Below are positions 10,835 through 21,773 of a stretch of DNA of 64,000 bases, piece by piece (position 1 is the stretch's first letter; every line of letters starts with the position of its first letter). Under the pieces are notes generated by a model. That model worked only from the letters and a program-made list of their open reading frames with translations. It made no database searches and was not told the origin of the DNA. A program made the position numbers and the translations under genes. Source of the DNA: Helianthus annuus (lineage: Eukaryota; Streptophyta; Magnoliopsida; Asterales; Asteraceae); NCBI RefSeq assembly GCF_002127325.2, contig NC_035447.2:29261249-29325248 (forward strand), written 5' to 3'.

Positions 10835-11599
10835 TGATTTGATGAAATTATATGTTACTGGACACACCAATGAAAATTGACATGTTTTCTAAACATGCAT
10901 CTCAGATGGTCGTTGAAGGAAGATGCCGGGAAAGAAAGATCAAGGTTTAAAGACTTATGTTGACGTAAAGATTTATTTCTATAAAATTTCCGTTAAACTT
11001 TGTATTGTACTGTGATATGTTTTACTTTTTAAGTATCGTACTCTAATACATATGATGAAATGATAGAAGTTTTTTCCTCTCTTAAGATTATATTTATCAG
11101 TAACATTAATCCCCTCGAAAAGTGGGGTGTGATAGGAATAATCCTGATATACACCACGAATGGTAATCCCTTCTGGATGGCAACACTTTATTCATCAGGA
11201 AGACATGTCCAACACCATCACTCACCTGCTGGAAGTACCAATAATGATTGACCCATGTTTCTTAAATACCATCTTTAAGTTTGCAGGATCTACTAAACTT
11301 GTTCATGGGCGGATCCCATCATCAATAGAAGTTGTAAGAATTTTTTTCGTCTTATTTTTCAGGTCAACATCTTAGTTTTGATTGGAATGATCTCGCCCTT
11401 AAATTTTCGAGTTGCAAGTGCAACAACCTTCCTATGGTAGTCAAGTGTAACTTGATTTTGCTTGTGCCTCATTTTGCCAAAATGATATGCAATATTTGAT
11501 AAACCTTATTGGAAGAAGACGATCTTAAGCTTGTGCCATGGTCTCCACTTTTCGTTTAACAAATCCTTCCCAAGCCATAGGATTGGAGATCAAAGATTC

Positions 11600-11890
11600 T
11601 GATGTAGCGCGTGACACGGAAACGAAGATCAAACACGTTGATTCTACGAATACCCGTGTAGTTCTTCCCCAACCCCCAAGATTCCACCCAAAAGGCACGG
11701 AATTTGAAATGAAAAAAAAACAATTATTTTATAAAACTCAAAAACTATCCCCCAATACAAATTACATGAGAACTTATATAGAGTTTTTATGATCAACTCA
11801 ATGGACATAAATTAAAACAAAATTTAATGAACACTAAATGTGGATTTATTTCATTACATAATTGAGTCGACACTTGATATTCCCGCATCA
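11600..11890 (-). mobile_element. 3' LTR (291 bp) of the rearranged TRIM-like element
   Basis: TG...CA-bounded repeat identical by eye to 12791-13081. In the sense (minus) orientation it begins TGATGCGGGAATATC, ends GCGCTACATCA and contains the TATA-like CTATATAAG near 11776. Confidence 0.88.
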
Positions 11891-12789
11891 TTCTCTCCAC
11901 CTTTGGAAAAACTCGACCTCGAGTTTTGTCCCAGGCTAAAGCCACCTGGATCGAAAGGAACATCAATCCGATTCTTTTCGATTATTATCAAGGCCCGCCC
12001 AAGTAGTTCTACTTCACGGGTTATCTCATTTGACTCTAAACCTATACCACCTGGGTCAAACGGAGCATAAGACCATTTCTTGTTCACTATTGTCTTGACC
12101 CTCTCAATTATTATAGTTCCAACTAAATAACCATATAGTCGTAAACCATGGACCTCATTGTATTTTTTTACAACATACCCATCAAGTTTAACAACTTTTT
12201 CTTCATTTTGATCAATATGAGGGGCATCTTTTGACGACATAGCTTCTCTAACCTCCACAATCTGGCCATCAATCAAATTTTCAAATAGAACCTCGTACCA
12301 GATTTTTACAGCATGAGAATTTTCTATACCATGGTTTTCATCATCCAAAATAATTTCCTCAAAACTATTTGTTGGAAAATTACCTTTTAAAATTGTACAA
12401 AAGTAAATTTGAGAAGCACCAAAATCTATTGTGTTTCTTAATGCCTTCGACTTCATTGCTTTGCTCATGAAATTTTTTTGCAAGCCCCCCATGCTAACAG
12501 GTTGAGTTCCAAATGTAGCCGCTGGACCACCCGTTACCATAGTAGGACCATCACCCTTAACGCTATGACTTTTGAAACTTGATTTGTCATCACCGGCTCC
12601 CATGATCGTCGACTCTTTTTTGTGGTCATGTCTAATGGTGAGCACACTACTGGTACCACCCGAATCACCGTCGCATGCCCAAGAATACCATTGCTCATCC
12701 TCGTATTCATCAAAACATGGTAGAGTGTGGTACAAGCGATAATCCCTCTCACAAGCCATTTTGAGCCAGGAATTTAGCTCTGATACCAA
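11891..12789 (-). CDS. Internal ORF of the TRIM-like element, unknown protein (~300 aa)
   Basis: One uninterrupted minus-strand frame spans the whole internal region and overlaps the primer-binding site. It runs 311 codons to a stop at 11854, inside the 3' LTR. The first Met is at the primer-binding site (MVSELNSWLK) and another follows at MACERDYRLY. I recognise no gag, protease or reverse transcriptase motif. A short motif, PFDPGG, occurs twice (about residues 241 and 276). The middle region is Gly/Ser/Thr-rich, followed by a segment rich in charged and Ile/Val residues. An intact ORF in an element this small suggests selection or a recent insertion. It may be a captured host segment. Function is unknown. 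Confidence 0.5.
12777..12789 (-). promoter_or_regulatory. Primer-binding site for initiator tRNA-Met
   Basis: The minus-strand sequence TTGGTATCAGAGC directly follows the 5' LTR and matches the usual plant initiator tRNA-Met binding site (TGGTATCAGAGC). It fixes the minus orientation of the element. Confidence 0.9.
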
Positions 12790-12790
12790 C

Positions 12791-13081
12791 TGATGTAGCG
12801 CGTGACACGGAAACGAAGATCAAACACGTTGATTCTACGAATACCCGTGTAGTTCTTCCCCAACCCCCAAGATTCCACCCAAAAGGCACGGAATTTGAAA
12901 TGAAAAAAAAACAATTATTTTATAAAACTCAAAAACTATCCCCCAATACAAATTACATGAGAACTTATATAGAGTTTTTATGATCAACTCAATGGACATA
13001 AATTAAAACAAAATTTAATGAACACTAAATGTGGATTTATTTCATTACATAATTGAGTCGACACTTGATATTCCCGCATCA
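12791..13081 (-). mobile_element. 5' LTR (291 bp) of the rearranged TRIM-like element
   Basis: Same length and sequence by eye as 11600-11890. It is bounded on one side by the primer-binding site and on the other by a 5-bp spacer and an inverted LTR copy. Confidence 0.88.
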
Positions 13082-13594
13082 TTCAATGATGCGGGAATAT
13101 CAAGTGTCGACTCAATTATGTAATGAAATAAATCCACATTTAGTGTTCATTAAATTTTGTTTTAATTTATGTCCATTGAGTTGATCATAAAAACTCTATA
13201 TAAGTTCTCATGTAATTTGTATTGGGGGATAGTTTTTGAGTTTTATAAAATAATTGTTTTTTTTTCATTTCAAATTCCGTGCCTTTTGGGTGGAATCTTG
13301 GGGGTTGGGGAAGAACTACACGGAAACGAAGATCAAACACGTTGATTCTACGAATACCCGTGTAGTTCTTCCCCAACCCCCAAGATTCCACCCAAAAGGC
13401 ACGGAATTTGAAATGAAAAAAAAACAATTATTTTATAAAACTCAAAAACTATCCCCCAATACAAATTACATGAGAACTTATATAGAGTTTTTATGATCAA
13501 CTCAATGGACATAAATTAAAACAAAATTTAATGAACACTAAATGTGGATTTATTTCATTACATAATTGAGTCGACACTTGATATTCCCGCATCA
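13082..13594. repeat. Palindromic extra LTR copies (inverted then direct)
   Basis: 13087-13318 is the reverse complement of most of the LTR. It forms a long palindrome with 12791-13081 around the spacer TTCAA. At the shared hexamer ACACGG (13318-13323) it switches to a direct LTR copy lacking only its first 15 bases (13319-13594). A single 5-bp TSD flanks the whole structure. Confidence 0.85.
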
Positions 13595-13815
13595 GATTCC
13601 AACCTAGAATTAGTGTCATACATTGGTGGTCTTGACGCATAAATGCCTTAAATTAAGTTGTAATAGCAGAATCCACATCAGCAAATTCCTACAGACTTGG
13701 TTTTCTTTATCTTCATAAGAATCTTGTTCCATATGCACACCTCATTTGATTTTCACATTCATCTATTCAAAAGCTTCACTAACTTAGTAGTTCATCCAGA
13801 CCACTCTTTATCACC

Positions 13816-14323
13816 TGCAACGTAATAGTCGGCCAACTGCCCTAAGAGCACTGGGTGTTTCCTAGAGCGACATTTACATGATTTTTGTATCTCAGAAAAC
13901 CTAACTCATTATCGGGTTGAGTATGGACCTCTTCAATTATTCCAGCACCAGGGGCATGAAAAGGGCGATGGAGCTCAAGTTGGGTGACTTCTAGAGAAAA
14001 TTTGGCAATGTTGATATGCATATATAATGGGTTATTCTCCGGGAGCATCACCATTAACATCCTTACATTCCTTAGAATATCCATTTGTTAACTCCACTGC
14101 ACCTTCAGAATCTTCATGTGGTTGTTTAAGGTTATGGATGTATATTGTTTATTAAAAGGCCATGTTTTGTTAGATCATATTTAAGACCTTTTGGTTGGAA
14201 CACCATTCTGCCATGCAAAAAAAAAAAGTAGAAATTAGTGACGCGTCATTTGGTGATAGATTTGGCAGAAAAAGGTGATTAAAAGACTCAAAGATTGATA
14301 AGAAAATGAACACTTACAAGCCA
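13816..14323. other. Host DNA between inverted-duplication arm and CACTA element
   Basis: An 80-codon minus-strand frame (13842-14084) is present, but I do not recognise it and it has no counterpart elsewhere in the window. Nothing else can be supported. Confidence 0.4.
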
Positions 14324-14326
14324 TGC

Positions 14327-14339
14327 CACTACTAGAAAA
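14327..14339 (+). repeat. Left terminal inverted repeat of CACTA element
   Basis: CACTACTAGAAAA, complementary to 17430-17442, adjacent to TSD TGC. Confidence 0.92.
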
Positions 14340-15219
14340 ATTAAAATTTCTGACACCATTTTCCGTAGGAAATGCGTCACAACTCGTGATTTTCTACGAA
14401 TTTGTGACAAAATGCATATGTAGGAAAACCACTCGTAGGAAACTGGTTTCTTACGCATTTTCTACGCATTTTCCTACCCATTTCTTACAGAAAAAGGCTG
14501 TCACAAATTGCTACACATTTTCTACGCATTTTCCTACCCATTTAACAGAAGTTAATTTTTTTTTTGCTACACAATTGTCACGAAATTTAATTTTTATATT
14601 TTTTCATAGTTTATGACAAATTTCATACTACCTTTTTACTACGCATTTCTGACGAATTTGTAATAAATAAAATAAAAAAAAAAAGATTTCTACAATGGAT
14701 TTTGTGTCACAAACCCATCAGTAAAAATATGCTTTGTTTAAAGAAAATGTTTTTTTTTCTAGTTTTATTCTATACAAAAGCAAATAAAACTAAAAACTAT
14801 AAAAATTCAATAACATTATTCATAAATTTATACAAATTTACAAACAAAAAATGTATAAAATCTACAAATATAAAGAAAATAAAATTCCATATTCATCCGA
14901 AGCTTGAACCGAGATTGCCCCAACTCGTTTTGACTGAACTGAACCTGAACCGAGATTGCCCCAACTCGAGCCACACCTTAAACACCTCCACTAACGTCAT
15001 CAATCGCGACCCCGAACCGTCATCTAAACTGAACTTGTTTCTCGTGCTCACCCAATGTAGACCCGAGCTCGAAACAAACACCTGCGTTCGACCCTGAGCG
15101 GACTGAGACCGAAAAAAATAAATAAAAATAAGTAACCGAACCATTGCTGAAAACCTTTTCTTGAAATAACTTAAGAAAAAAGAAAGGAAGGAGATGGGGG
15201 GGGTTACCGAAAAAATATG

Positions 15220-15480
15220 TCACCGCCGGCAAGCCGTTGCCTGAAATACGACCACAAGGTGATCACTTCGTCCTCATCTCGCATCCGCTGATGCGTCGGT
15301 TCGTCGTCGCGCTGCCGTAGCGAGGTGGTCGGAGGTCGAGGGGTTGCAGGTTGTTGTGCTTCGCCGGAGGATCTCTAGAGCTGAGAGAGGAGGATGTGAT
15401 GAAGATGTGTGGTAGGTGGGTGTGCGGGTTCGTCGGAGTCGGCACCGGCCGACACTTTGGCTCCGGTCACCTGTTGAACA
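15220..15480. other. GC-rich cargo stretch inside the CACTA element
   Basis: This block is much richer in G+C than its surroundings, with CpG-dense text like CCGGCAAGCCGTTGCC and CGTCGTCGCGCTGCCG. It could be a captured exon or 5' UTR. Short frames on the minus strand match nothing I recognise. A second GC-rich spot lies at 16014-16135. Confidence 0.35.
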
Positions 15481-16138
15481 AACGAGAGAGACAAAGGAGT
15501 TAAAGGGTTTAGGGTTTCAAATGAGGTAATGAGGCACTTTGGCACTTTGGATCTGGTGTGCGTATTTTTTTGATTTTAGGGTTTCAAATGAGGTAATGGA
15601 GTTAAGGTTATATTTATACCTAGGTTTTATGAAGTGGGTTGGGCCTAGGGCCCGTTAACATGTTTTGAGCGGCCCAACACATCCCCGAAGCCCGTTTTCC
15701 AAAGCCAATTATCGTAAATTGTCGTAGAATATTGTTTTAGGGTCAAAACTTCGTAAAAGGGATGTCGGTAGTCGATATTAACCGCGTAGGTTGTCGGTGC
15801 GTTAAATCGCGTAAACTGCGTAGTTCGTCGTTTTAAACCGTTTTTCGATCTGGTTTCGACTACGGATATTAGAATTTAATTACGATGCTAAATATATAGT
15901 AAAATTATAGTTTTAAAGGTAATACGCGTCTCTGATGCTTCTGTTTCATCGTTGATTGTCGGTGCGTAACTGTTTCGGCGTTCTTCGTTCGTGAGTAGTC
16001 ATATCTAATCATTGCGCCCCACGCCCGGCTTGAAAGCCAGGCCCCAAGGGGCCACGCCCAAACCCAAGCCCACCCGAGGTGGTGGCGTGGGCGTTTTCCC
16101 CCAACCCACGCCCAAACCCCCGCTCCATACCCCACGGT

Positions 16139-16524
16139 CTAAGTATAGAGTACAACTACTCAATGCATCAACATGTTGATAATTTATAATGTATAAATAT
16201 GTTTCGTTATTCTTTTTATTTACAACTATCAAATAAGATTTAATTATTAATTCCAAAACATACTTACAAAAATTAAATGTATTATAGTTATGTAATAATT
16301 AGGGCTGCATACGAACCAAACGTTCGGCGAATAGTTTATAAAAGAACATGAACAGAGGTAACGTTCGCCTTAAACACTATTTATTATCGTTCTAATGCTT
16401 ATTTTGCGAGAAATTAAGAGCCGTAAATCACGTGTTTATATGGTAATAATAAAATATGAAACATATTTATACATTATAAATTATCTACATGTTGATGCAT
16501 TGAGTAGTTGTACTCTATACTTAG
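16139..16524. repeat. Foldback inside the CACTA element (71-bp arms)
   Basis: 16139-16209 and 16454-16524 are inverted repeats with only a few mismatches and a spacer of about 245 bases. Within the spacer, 16302-16390 resembles the end of a plant hAT-type element (GGGCTGCATACGAACCAAAC...). A 40-bp tandem repeat follows at 16541-16634. These look like smaller transposons nested in the CACTA element. Confidence 0.65.
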
Positions 16525-16854
16525 GGAGATTTTCAAAAAAAAATTGATATAATTACACTTTTAATACGATTTATAAAAACAAATTGATATAATTACACTT
16601 TTAATGTGATTTATAAAAACAAATTGATATAACAAGTTTATAAAAAACTGGATATAATTTATGTGCCACCATATTAATAATAATAATATTTTTTCATTAA
16701 CTAACTAGTTAATAATAATACAAGTAATAGATTCCATGCTCACCTAATTGAGCCAATCAAAAGGTTTAGTTAAACTTCACACGGATCACCATCCTACGGT
16801 CCATTGCTCACCTAATATTCAATCCAACGGTCCATTGCACATCTAAGCCCTACA

Positions 16855-17090
16855 CATTTCCTACACAATAAATTTTCCATCACAAATGCGTAGCAAGTTG
16901 CTACACATTTCTTACACAATAAATTTTCCATCACAAATGCGTAGATAGTTGCTACACATTTCCTACACAATATGGTAAAAATTTTCCATCACAAATGCCT
17001 AGCAAGTTGCTACACATTTCCTACACAATAAATTTTCCATCACAAATGCGTAACAAGTTGCTACACATTTCCTACGCAATAATTAATAAT
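16855..17090. repeat. CACTA subterminal tandem repeat, about 58 bp x 4
   Basis: Units read roughly TTTTCCATCACAAATGCGTA then GCAAGTTGCTACACATTTCC then TACACAATAAA, repeated four times with small differences. Further degenerate units continue to 17300. The inverted TACGCATTT form is in the left end (14450-14540). Confidence 0.85.
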
Positions 17091-17445
17091 ATTGTTGATT
17101 AAACATTAAAATATAATCTAAGTATAATAATAAATAATTCGTCACAAATGCGTAGCAAGTTGCTACGCATTTCTGACACAACAATTAATATTTAAATGAA
17201 TTTAACATATAAATCTAATTCCAACAAATAAATATTGTTTCCGTCGGAAATGCGTAACAAGTTGCTACGCATTTCTGACACAATACTTAGAATTAGTATA
17301 TTTGTCACTATTGTGTCACAAATTGCCCAAAAAAATCATGGTCTTTTTTCCGTAGGAAATGCGTAGTAAATGTGTTAGAATTTGTGACGCATTTTTTTGC
17401 GTAGGAAATTTCCGTAGCAAAATGACCACTTTTCTAGTAGTGTGC

Positions 17446-18819
17446 GTGTGGTGTTAATCTTGGGTTCTCTGGAGTCCTTTTCACCTCTACTTACCATTTT
17501 TTGGCCGTGAGATATAGCTGGTTAGAGGCCATTATCCTGGTTCAAAAAAGGGTAGAAAACAAAAGTATGGTGACACAATCAATTGCAAGAACTACATCAA
17601 AATTGGATAATAAATAAAAGATTGAGGAAAACTTAACACTCACTGGTTTTGCACCGGAAATGATAATCCAACGGCATAAACCTGCTTACCAGAGACTTCA
17701 GTCGTGCCTCTCCCTGGTTTCCTATCCGGCTGCACCACCCGCTAGTTCCCCAAAAATCACTACCTCATTTAAGTCTACCTTTTTCCCATCGCAGCCACCA
17801 CCAAAAATGGTTGAGTTTATTTAACAATAATCGCCACAACAAACCCTCTTCCGTCGAGTCTCCATGTTCCTATCGTAATTTAATTTAACTGCAAGTTAAC
17901 TGTCGGCTATGGCTGTTGGAATCTGGATGCGAGAAGGAGATGGACAATGATTACTTTTTCTCAGTTGTGAGATGGAGATGCGTGATGGTCACAAGGTAGA
18001 ATCGTAAGGGTAGTTTAGGAAAACTTGTATAAAAGGTTCCAAAATTAATTTTCTTTTGAATTCACTTTGTAGTTAAGTTTTGTAAAATAATTATTTATCC
18101 AAACTTGAAATTAAATGATACAACATAACAAGACTCATATTACTTGTTGAAGTAAGAGGTTACATGATATAATGCGAGCAATTGTACTTGTGTTAAATCA
18201 TATCAAGTTATAGAGAAGGTAATACTTAATTACCTAGACTAATGTAATCATTAAAAACGATTTAAACCTTATTATGTTTTTTTAACGGCTAGGGTTACAT
18301 AATCCCTACTTCTAAATTACACCAAATTTACCCTATGCGAGGAATTGAAACTTGGTGTCTCCCCAAGAAAACGGCTGAGGTTACATAATCCCTACTTCTA
18401 AATTACACCAAATTTACACTATGCGAGGAATTCAAACCTGATGTCTCCCCAAGAAGCAAAGGTTACATAAAAATTCTTGAAGATCATGTCCTATGCAATT
18501 TAAAATAACTTTGTTGTAAGCCCGACAGATTTCTAAATGTATTTCCAATTTATCAAATATATGATCATTTAAAGGCAAATCTCATCATCATTAAAATTTG
18601 CAATACAAGATTCTGCTAAATACTATGCAATAACAAAAAAGGGAAATGAGATATCTTAAATGGTCTAGTTTTGTAAAGCCTACATAAGATATCCGACTTT
18701 ATTCAGATCGAAAACTAGACTGATATCCCATCTTTGAAAACCTATTCAAATTGTTATTTCCAATCTCATAAATCGAAATCGAAAACTAGACTGATATTGC
18801 ATCTTTGAAAACCTATTCT
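17446..18819. other. Host DNA between CACTA element and right arm
   Basis: No gene recognised. It contains an 86-bp tandem duplication (18285-18456) and a 38-bp direct repeat (18709-18747 and 18780-18818) based on GAAAACTAGACTGATAT. Confidence 0.5.
18285..18456. repeat. 86-bp tandem duplication (2 units)
   Basis: Units at 18285-18370 and 18371-18456 begin ACGGCT(A/G)(G)GGTTACATAA and end GATGTCTCCCCAAGAA or similar, differing at a few positions. Confidence 0.8.
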
Positions 18820-19855
18820 TGGGATTGTGGTGCGGCTTGCTGTGGGAATGAAGAGTGGTCAGGATGACTATGAAGTTAGTGAAGTTTTTGAATGGACAAA
18901 TGTGAACATCAATGGGAAGTGTGCTTTCAAGATTTTCAAGCTTGTGAAGAAAAGGAAAATAAAAAGAGAGATAAGTGTTTATGCTATTGCTGATGTGGAT
19001 TGTTGCTATTATAGCTGGATTTTCAGGCATTTAGGACACCAAGACCACCAATGTATGACATTGATACCTGGTTCGAATCTTTGACCTCCAATTCTATTGC
19101 TACAGAAGCTGTTAAACCAAAACTGAAGACCATGGCACAAGCTTAAGATCGTCTTTCTACCAATGAGGTTATGTCATAAAATATTGCACAACGTTTTAGA
19201 ATAACAAGGCATGAACAATATCAAGTTGTAGTTAGGTCCCATAGGAAGATTGTTGTTGCACATGCTGGTGTAACATTTAAGGACGATATCATTCCAATCA
19301 AAGCTATGATTGTTGGCCGAAAACTGAGAAAAAAAAAAGGTTTAAAAATTCTATTGAAGATGCGATCCACCCAAGGGCAAGTTTAGCAGATCTTGCAAAC
19401 ATGAAGTTGGTATTTAAGAAAGATGGGTGAACCCTTACTCGTATCACGCCAAGTGAGTGATGGTGTTGGAGTTGTCCTTCTAGTGAATAAAAGTGTTGCT
19501 ATGCAGAAGAGTTTACCAATTCTTGGTATGTTCAGGACTATTGTTGTCACAACCCACTTTTCCAGATACTTAATGTGACCTACTGATACAGACTTAACAG
19601 AAAAAACTTAAATTATTTCGTCATATCTTAGAGTACAATACTTAAAAAGTAAAACATATGATATGTCTTATGACAGTACAATGCAAAGTTAAACGAAAGT
19701 TTTGTAGAAATATATCTTCATGTCAACATAATTCTCTAAACCTTGATTTTTCCTTCCTGAATTATCGTTCCTTCACCACCACCTGAAATACATGTTTAAA
19801 AACAAAAGTCAATTTTCATATCAAAGTTCAATAACATACATGGTTGCAGAAGTTG
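18820..19855 (+). repeat. Right arm of the old inverted duplication
   Basis: Aligns in reverse orientation with 10835-13815 minus the nested retroelement. It holds a thiolase pseudogene on the plus strand, tail-to-tail with the 3' flank of the F-box gene. Position 19078-19083 (GAATCTTTGA context) is the uninterrupted counterpart of the TSD site in the left arm. Confidence 0.75.
18955..19565 (+). pseudogene. 3-ketoacyl-CoA thiolase (peroxisomal, KAT-type) pseudogene fragment, right copy
   Basis: Conceptual pieces in three frames follow the order of plant peroxisomal thiolase: an AIADV segment (about 18980), [13 protein letters not shown] (about 19055-19095), AQA-stop-D (19130-19147), NIAQRFRITRHEQYQVVVRS (about 19175), FKDDIIPIKAMIVG, SLADLANMKLVFKKDG (19380-19430), and QVSDGVGVVLL...SVAMQKSLPILGMFR to about 19545. 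No intron-like gaps are obvious between these pieces, which fits a processed copy, but I cannot confirm it. Stops and frameshifts make it non-functional. The Gln-to-stop change at AQAQD is shared with the left copy, so decay began before the inverted duplication. Confidence 0.78.
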
Positions 19856-20507
19856 CTAGGCACTCGCAGATAGGTCAAATAAAAGCAAGTCAGGTTCTTG
19901 TAAATGGAAACATAAGCTTACTTGGAAATACAAGCGAAATGACAACATTTACGATTAAGTTTACATAAGATATACAAGCTTAGTTTTAATGACAATATGA
20001 CGGGTTCAATTTAACGTCTAAAATCCGAAAGAGTACGTGAAAAGTTGACAAAAGAAATCCAACATATCAGGTGGAGATTAATTTAACTTAGCTTTATATC
20101 AAAATATGTTCAGAAACTAGATGGTGCAATATGGTTCTTGATGTGCTTTTGTTCCATAAAGATTGAGTTTGGTTTCCTTCTACAATCAAGTATGTTACCA
20201 TTGGCTCATTGTAAGTGTGTTTGGTAATTCATCTTTATTGTATCCGTGTGTTTGGTAATGAATCTTGAATGTTTTCTTGTGTTCGGTAAGGATTTTTTAT
20301 TGCATTCTTGTGCTTGTTAATTAATGTTTGCGATGATGGTGACATGAAAGGGACAACATTTTTCCGATCCTAGATTGCAAGCAAACTTATAAATAAAGAA
20401 GATGAAAACGGAATACTGGCAAGCAAAGAGAATACAGTAAGTTTAAGTAAAAATGTAAGATGAAACCTTTTATGAGGGTTCAAAACATCACCAAGAAGAG
20501 GAGAAAC
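19856..20507. other. Downstream flank or intron of the F-box gene
   Basis: No independent ORF. On the minus strand the F-box coding frame ends beside a splice-donor-like AATGG/GTGAGT (20503-20513). A splice-acceptor-like TATTTCAG/GT lies near 19782-19791 and is conserved in the left arm (near 10905). A terminal intron of about 0.7 kb is therefore possible. Confidence 0.4.
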
Positions 20508-21773
20508 TCACCCATTGAAAACACGGAGCGGACCAATTTCTGGTATAACAACCTTAACAGGAGGAATAGGAACCGGTGTTGGCCACGTTGGAATGACAAA
20601 TGGCACCACCACCCGCCATGACAGGTCATCAATAGCACCAGTAGGTTTACAGGCAACATCTAGCTGTCTGTTCTGAATATTATATGATACCAAACAAGCA
20701 AGCTCCACACACCTCAGATAAACAATATCCAGATCAAATGGATGGAAAGATAATGGAAGAAAAGTTGCTTTCATTAACCAGCTCTCCAGTTCAGGATCAG
20801 AAGATGAGAGATCACTACGGGTCACCTTGAATTCAGAACACCATTCACCTTTATCATAATCTTTCATATCCCACATACTAAAACAGTAAAACGAAGTAGC
20901 ATCAGGTGCCACCTGAAAAAGACGAAGCTTTCCTTGACACGCGTCACACAAACGATAAAGCCCGTCATGCGTAACCTCACTTTGGACATCTCTGTCAGCA
21001 GGTAATTGAATAAGCCGACAAGACTTTGGATCCTTGTAAGGATCAAAAGCAACCATACCATGATCATTAACAAACCAATGAAGAACTCCTTTAAAGCATA
21101 TAGGACCTGCACCACGCTTCGGGAATGCAATTTGAAAAGGACAAGGCACCCTATAACCAACCCATTCACCGGTTTCAGACGAAAAAATCTCTAAATGGAG
21201 ATAGTCTGGGAATGAGGTGAGCATTTCTTGTCTCACAACTGAGTGATCCATTTCTAGCCTCACAACTGTATAGTCAGTAACAAGATTATCCTCATTAACC
21301 CTACTAACAAAACCTTCCGCGAAGAAATTTTGTGTTTTCGTGGATTTAGCTAAAGTAACCCACTGCCTGGTAACCGGATTACAAACATGGTAAACCAAAG
21401 GTCCCAACGAACAACCTAGAATCAAGCCATTACTCACACCTAACACTTTAAACTTGATGGCTTTATGTTCCTCCCTAGACAAATAAAGTCCAGATGAACT
21501 GTAACTTTCGGAACGGAATCGGTTAAGAACATCTTCAGGTTCTGACTCACAAATGTACCTATACAAGATTCTGAAAGGCAGTGACGATGATGCTGTGTTG
21601 GAGGTTATCATACGCGAGATATAAAACCGCGAAAACGAACGTTGAGAAATGAGGGTTTGCCAGTGTTTGCAAACACATTTCAACCTGAAAAGTGATTTAA
21701 GAGGCAATCTAGAAAGTATTTCATATAGCAGTGAATCGGAGTCAGGAGCGTTATGAATATCATATGTGAATGT

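Larger units (their letters stand above)
11600..13594 (-). mobile_element. Rearranged short-LTR (TRIM/LARD-like) retroelement with four LTR copies
   Basis: The insertion is flanked by the TSD GATTC (11595-11599 and 13595-13599). On the minus strand it reads: a truncated LTR (13319-13594), an inverted truncated LTR (13087-13318), a 5-bp spacer (13082-13086), a full 5' LTR (12791-13081), a primer-binding site TTGGTATCAGAGC (12777-12789), an internal region with one ORF, the polypurine tract AAAGGTGGAGAGAA and a 3' LTR (11600-11890). Both full LTRs are 291 bp and appear identical. There is no protease, integrase or reverse transcriptase, so it is non-autonomous. The paralogous empty site is visible near 19080. 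Confidence 0.88.
11110..13690 (-). pseudogene. 3-ketoacyl-CoA thiolase (peroxisomal, KAT-type) pseudogene fragment, left copy
   Basis: Read on the minus strand across the insertion, conceptual pieces match plant peroxisomal 3-ketoacyl-CoA thiolase: an ADV-like segment near 13660, LESLISNPMAWEG around 11560-11595, an AQA-stop-D segment near 11530, a central piece ending in KFKGEIIPIKTK near 11400, SIDDGIRP near 11320, and traces of the QVSDG...LPILG segment down to about 11110. The active enzyme does the last, thiolytic step of fatty-acid beta-oxidation in peroxisomes. Frameshifts and stops are present, including a TAA where the family has Gln in AQAQD. The right copy (18955-19565) has the same stop. 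It is a fragment without a promoter and cannot be functional. Confidence 0.7.
10835..13815 (-). repeat. Left arm of an old inverted duplication (interrupted by 11600-13594)
   Basis: Reverse-complemented, this segment aligns by eye with 18820-19855 once the retroelement at 11600-13594 is removed. The outer part, 10835-11065, matches the region downstream of the F-box gene (19640-19855), including the context of a possible 3' splice site (AAACATG-AT-TCAG). The inner part, 11090-13815, matches the thiolase pseudogene and its upstream flank. Divergence is substantial (many substitutions and small indels), so the duplication is old. Confidence 0.75.
14327..17442. mobile_element. Non-autonomous CACTA (CMC/EnSpm) DNA transposon, 3116 bp
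   Basis: The element starts CACTACTAGAAAA (14327) and ends with the complement TTTTCTAGTAGTG (17442). These are typical CACTA terminal inverted repeats, and the 3-bp target duplication TGC is at 14324-14326 and 17443-17445. Both ends carry subterminal repeats based on AAATGCGTAG / CTACGCATTT, which are presumed transposase-binding sites. I find no transposase ORF. The interior holds a GC-rich stretch (15220-15480), small tandem duplications and a foldback structure, so it is a cargo-carrying deletion derivative. Strand cannot be assigned. Confidence 0.92.

Noticed and set aside
15905..16256. Gly/Trp-rich ORFs on the minus strand within the CACTA element
   Set aside because: Low-complexity translation of a short GC-rich repeat and the foldback arm. 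No domain.
16855..17300. CRISPR-like regular repeats
   Set aside because: Plant nuclear context. The repeats are CACTA subterminal units without unique spacers.
18827..19084. Small plus-strand protein-coding gene
   Set aside because: The neighbouring frames match thiolase with stops and shifts, and the same region is equally decayed in the inverted arm.
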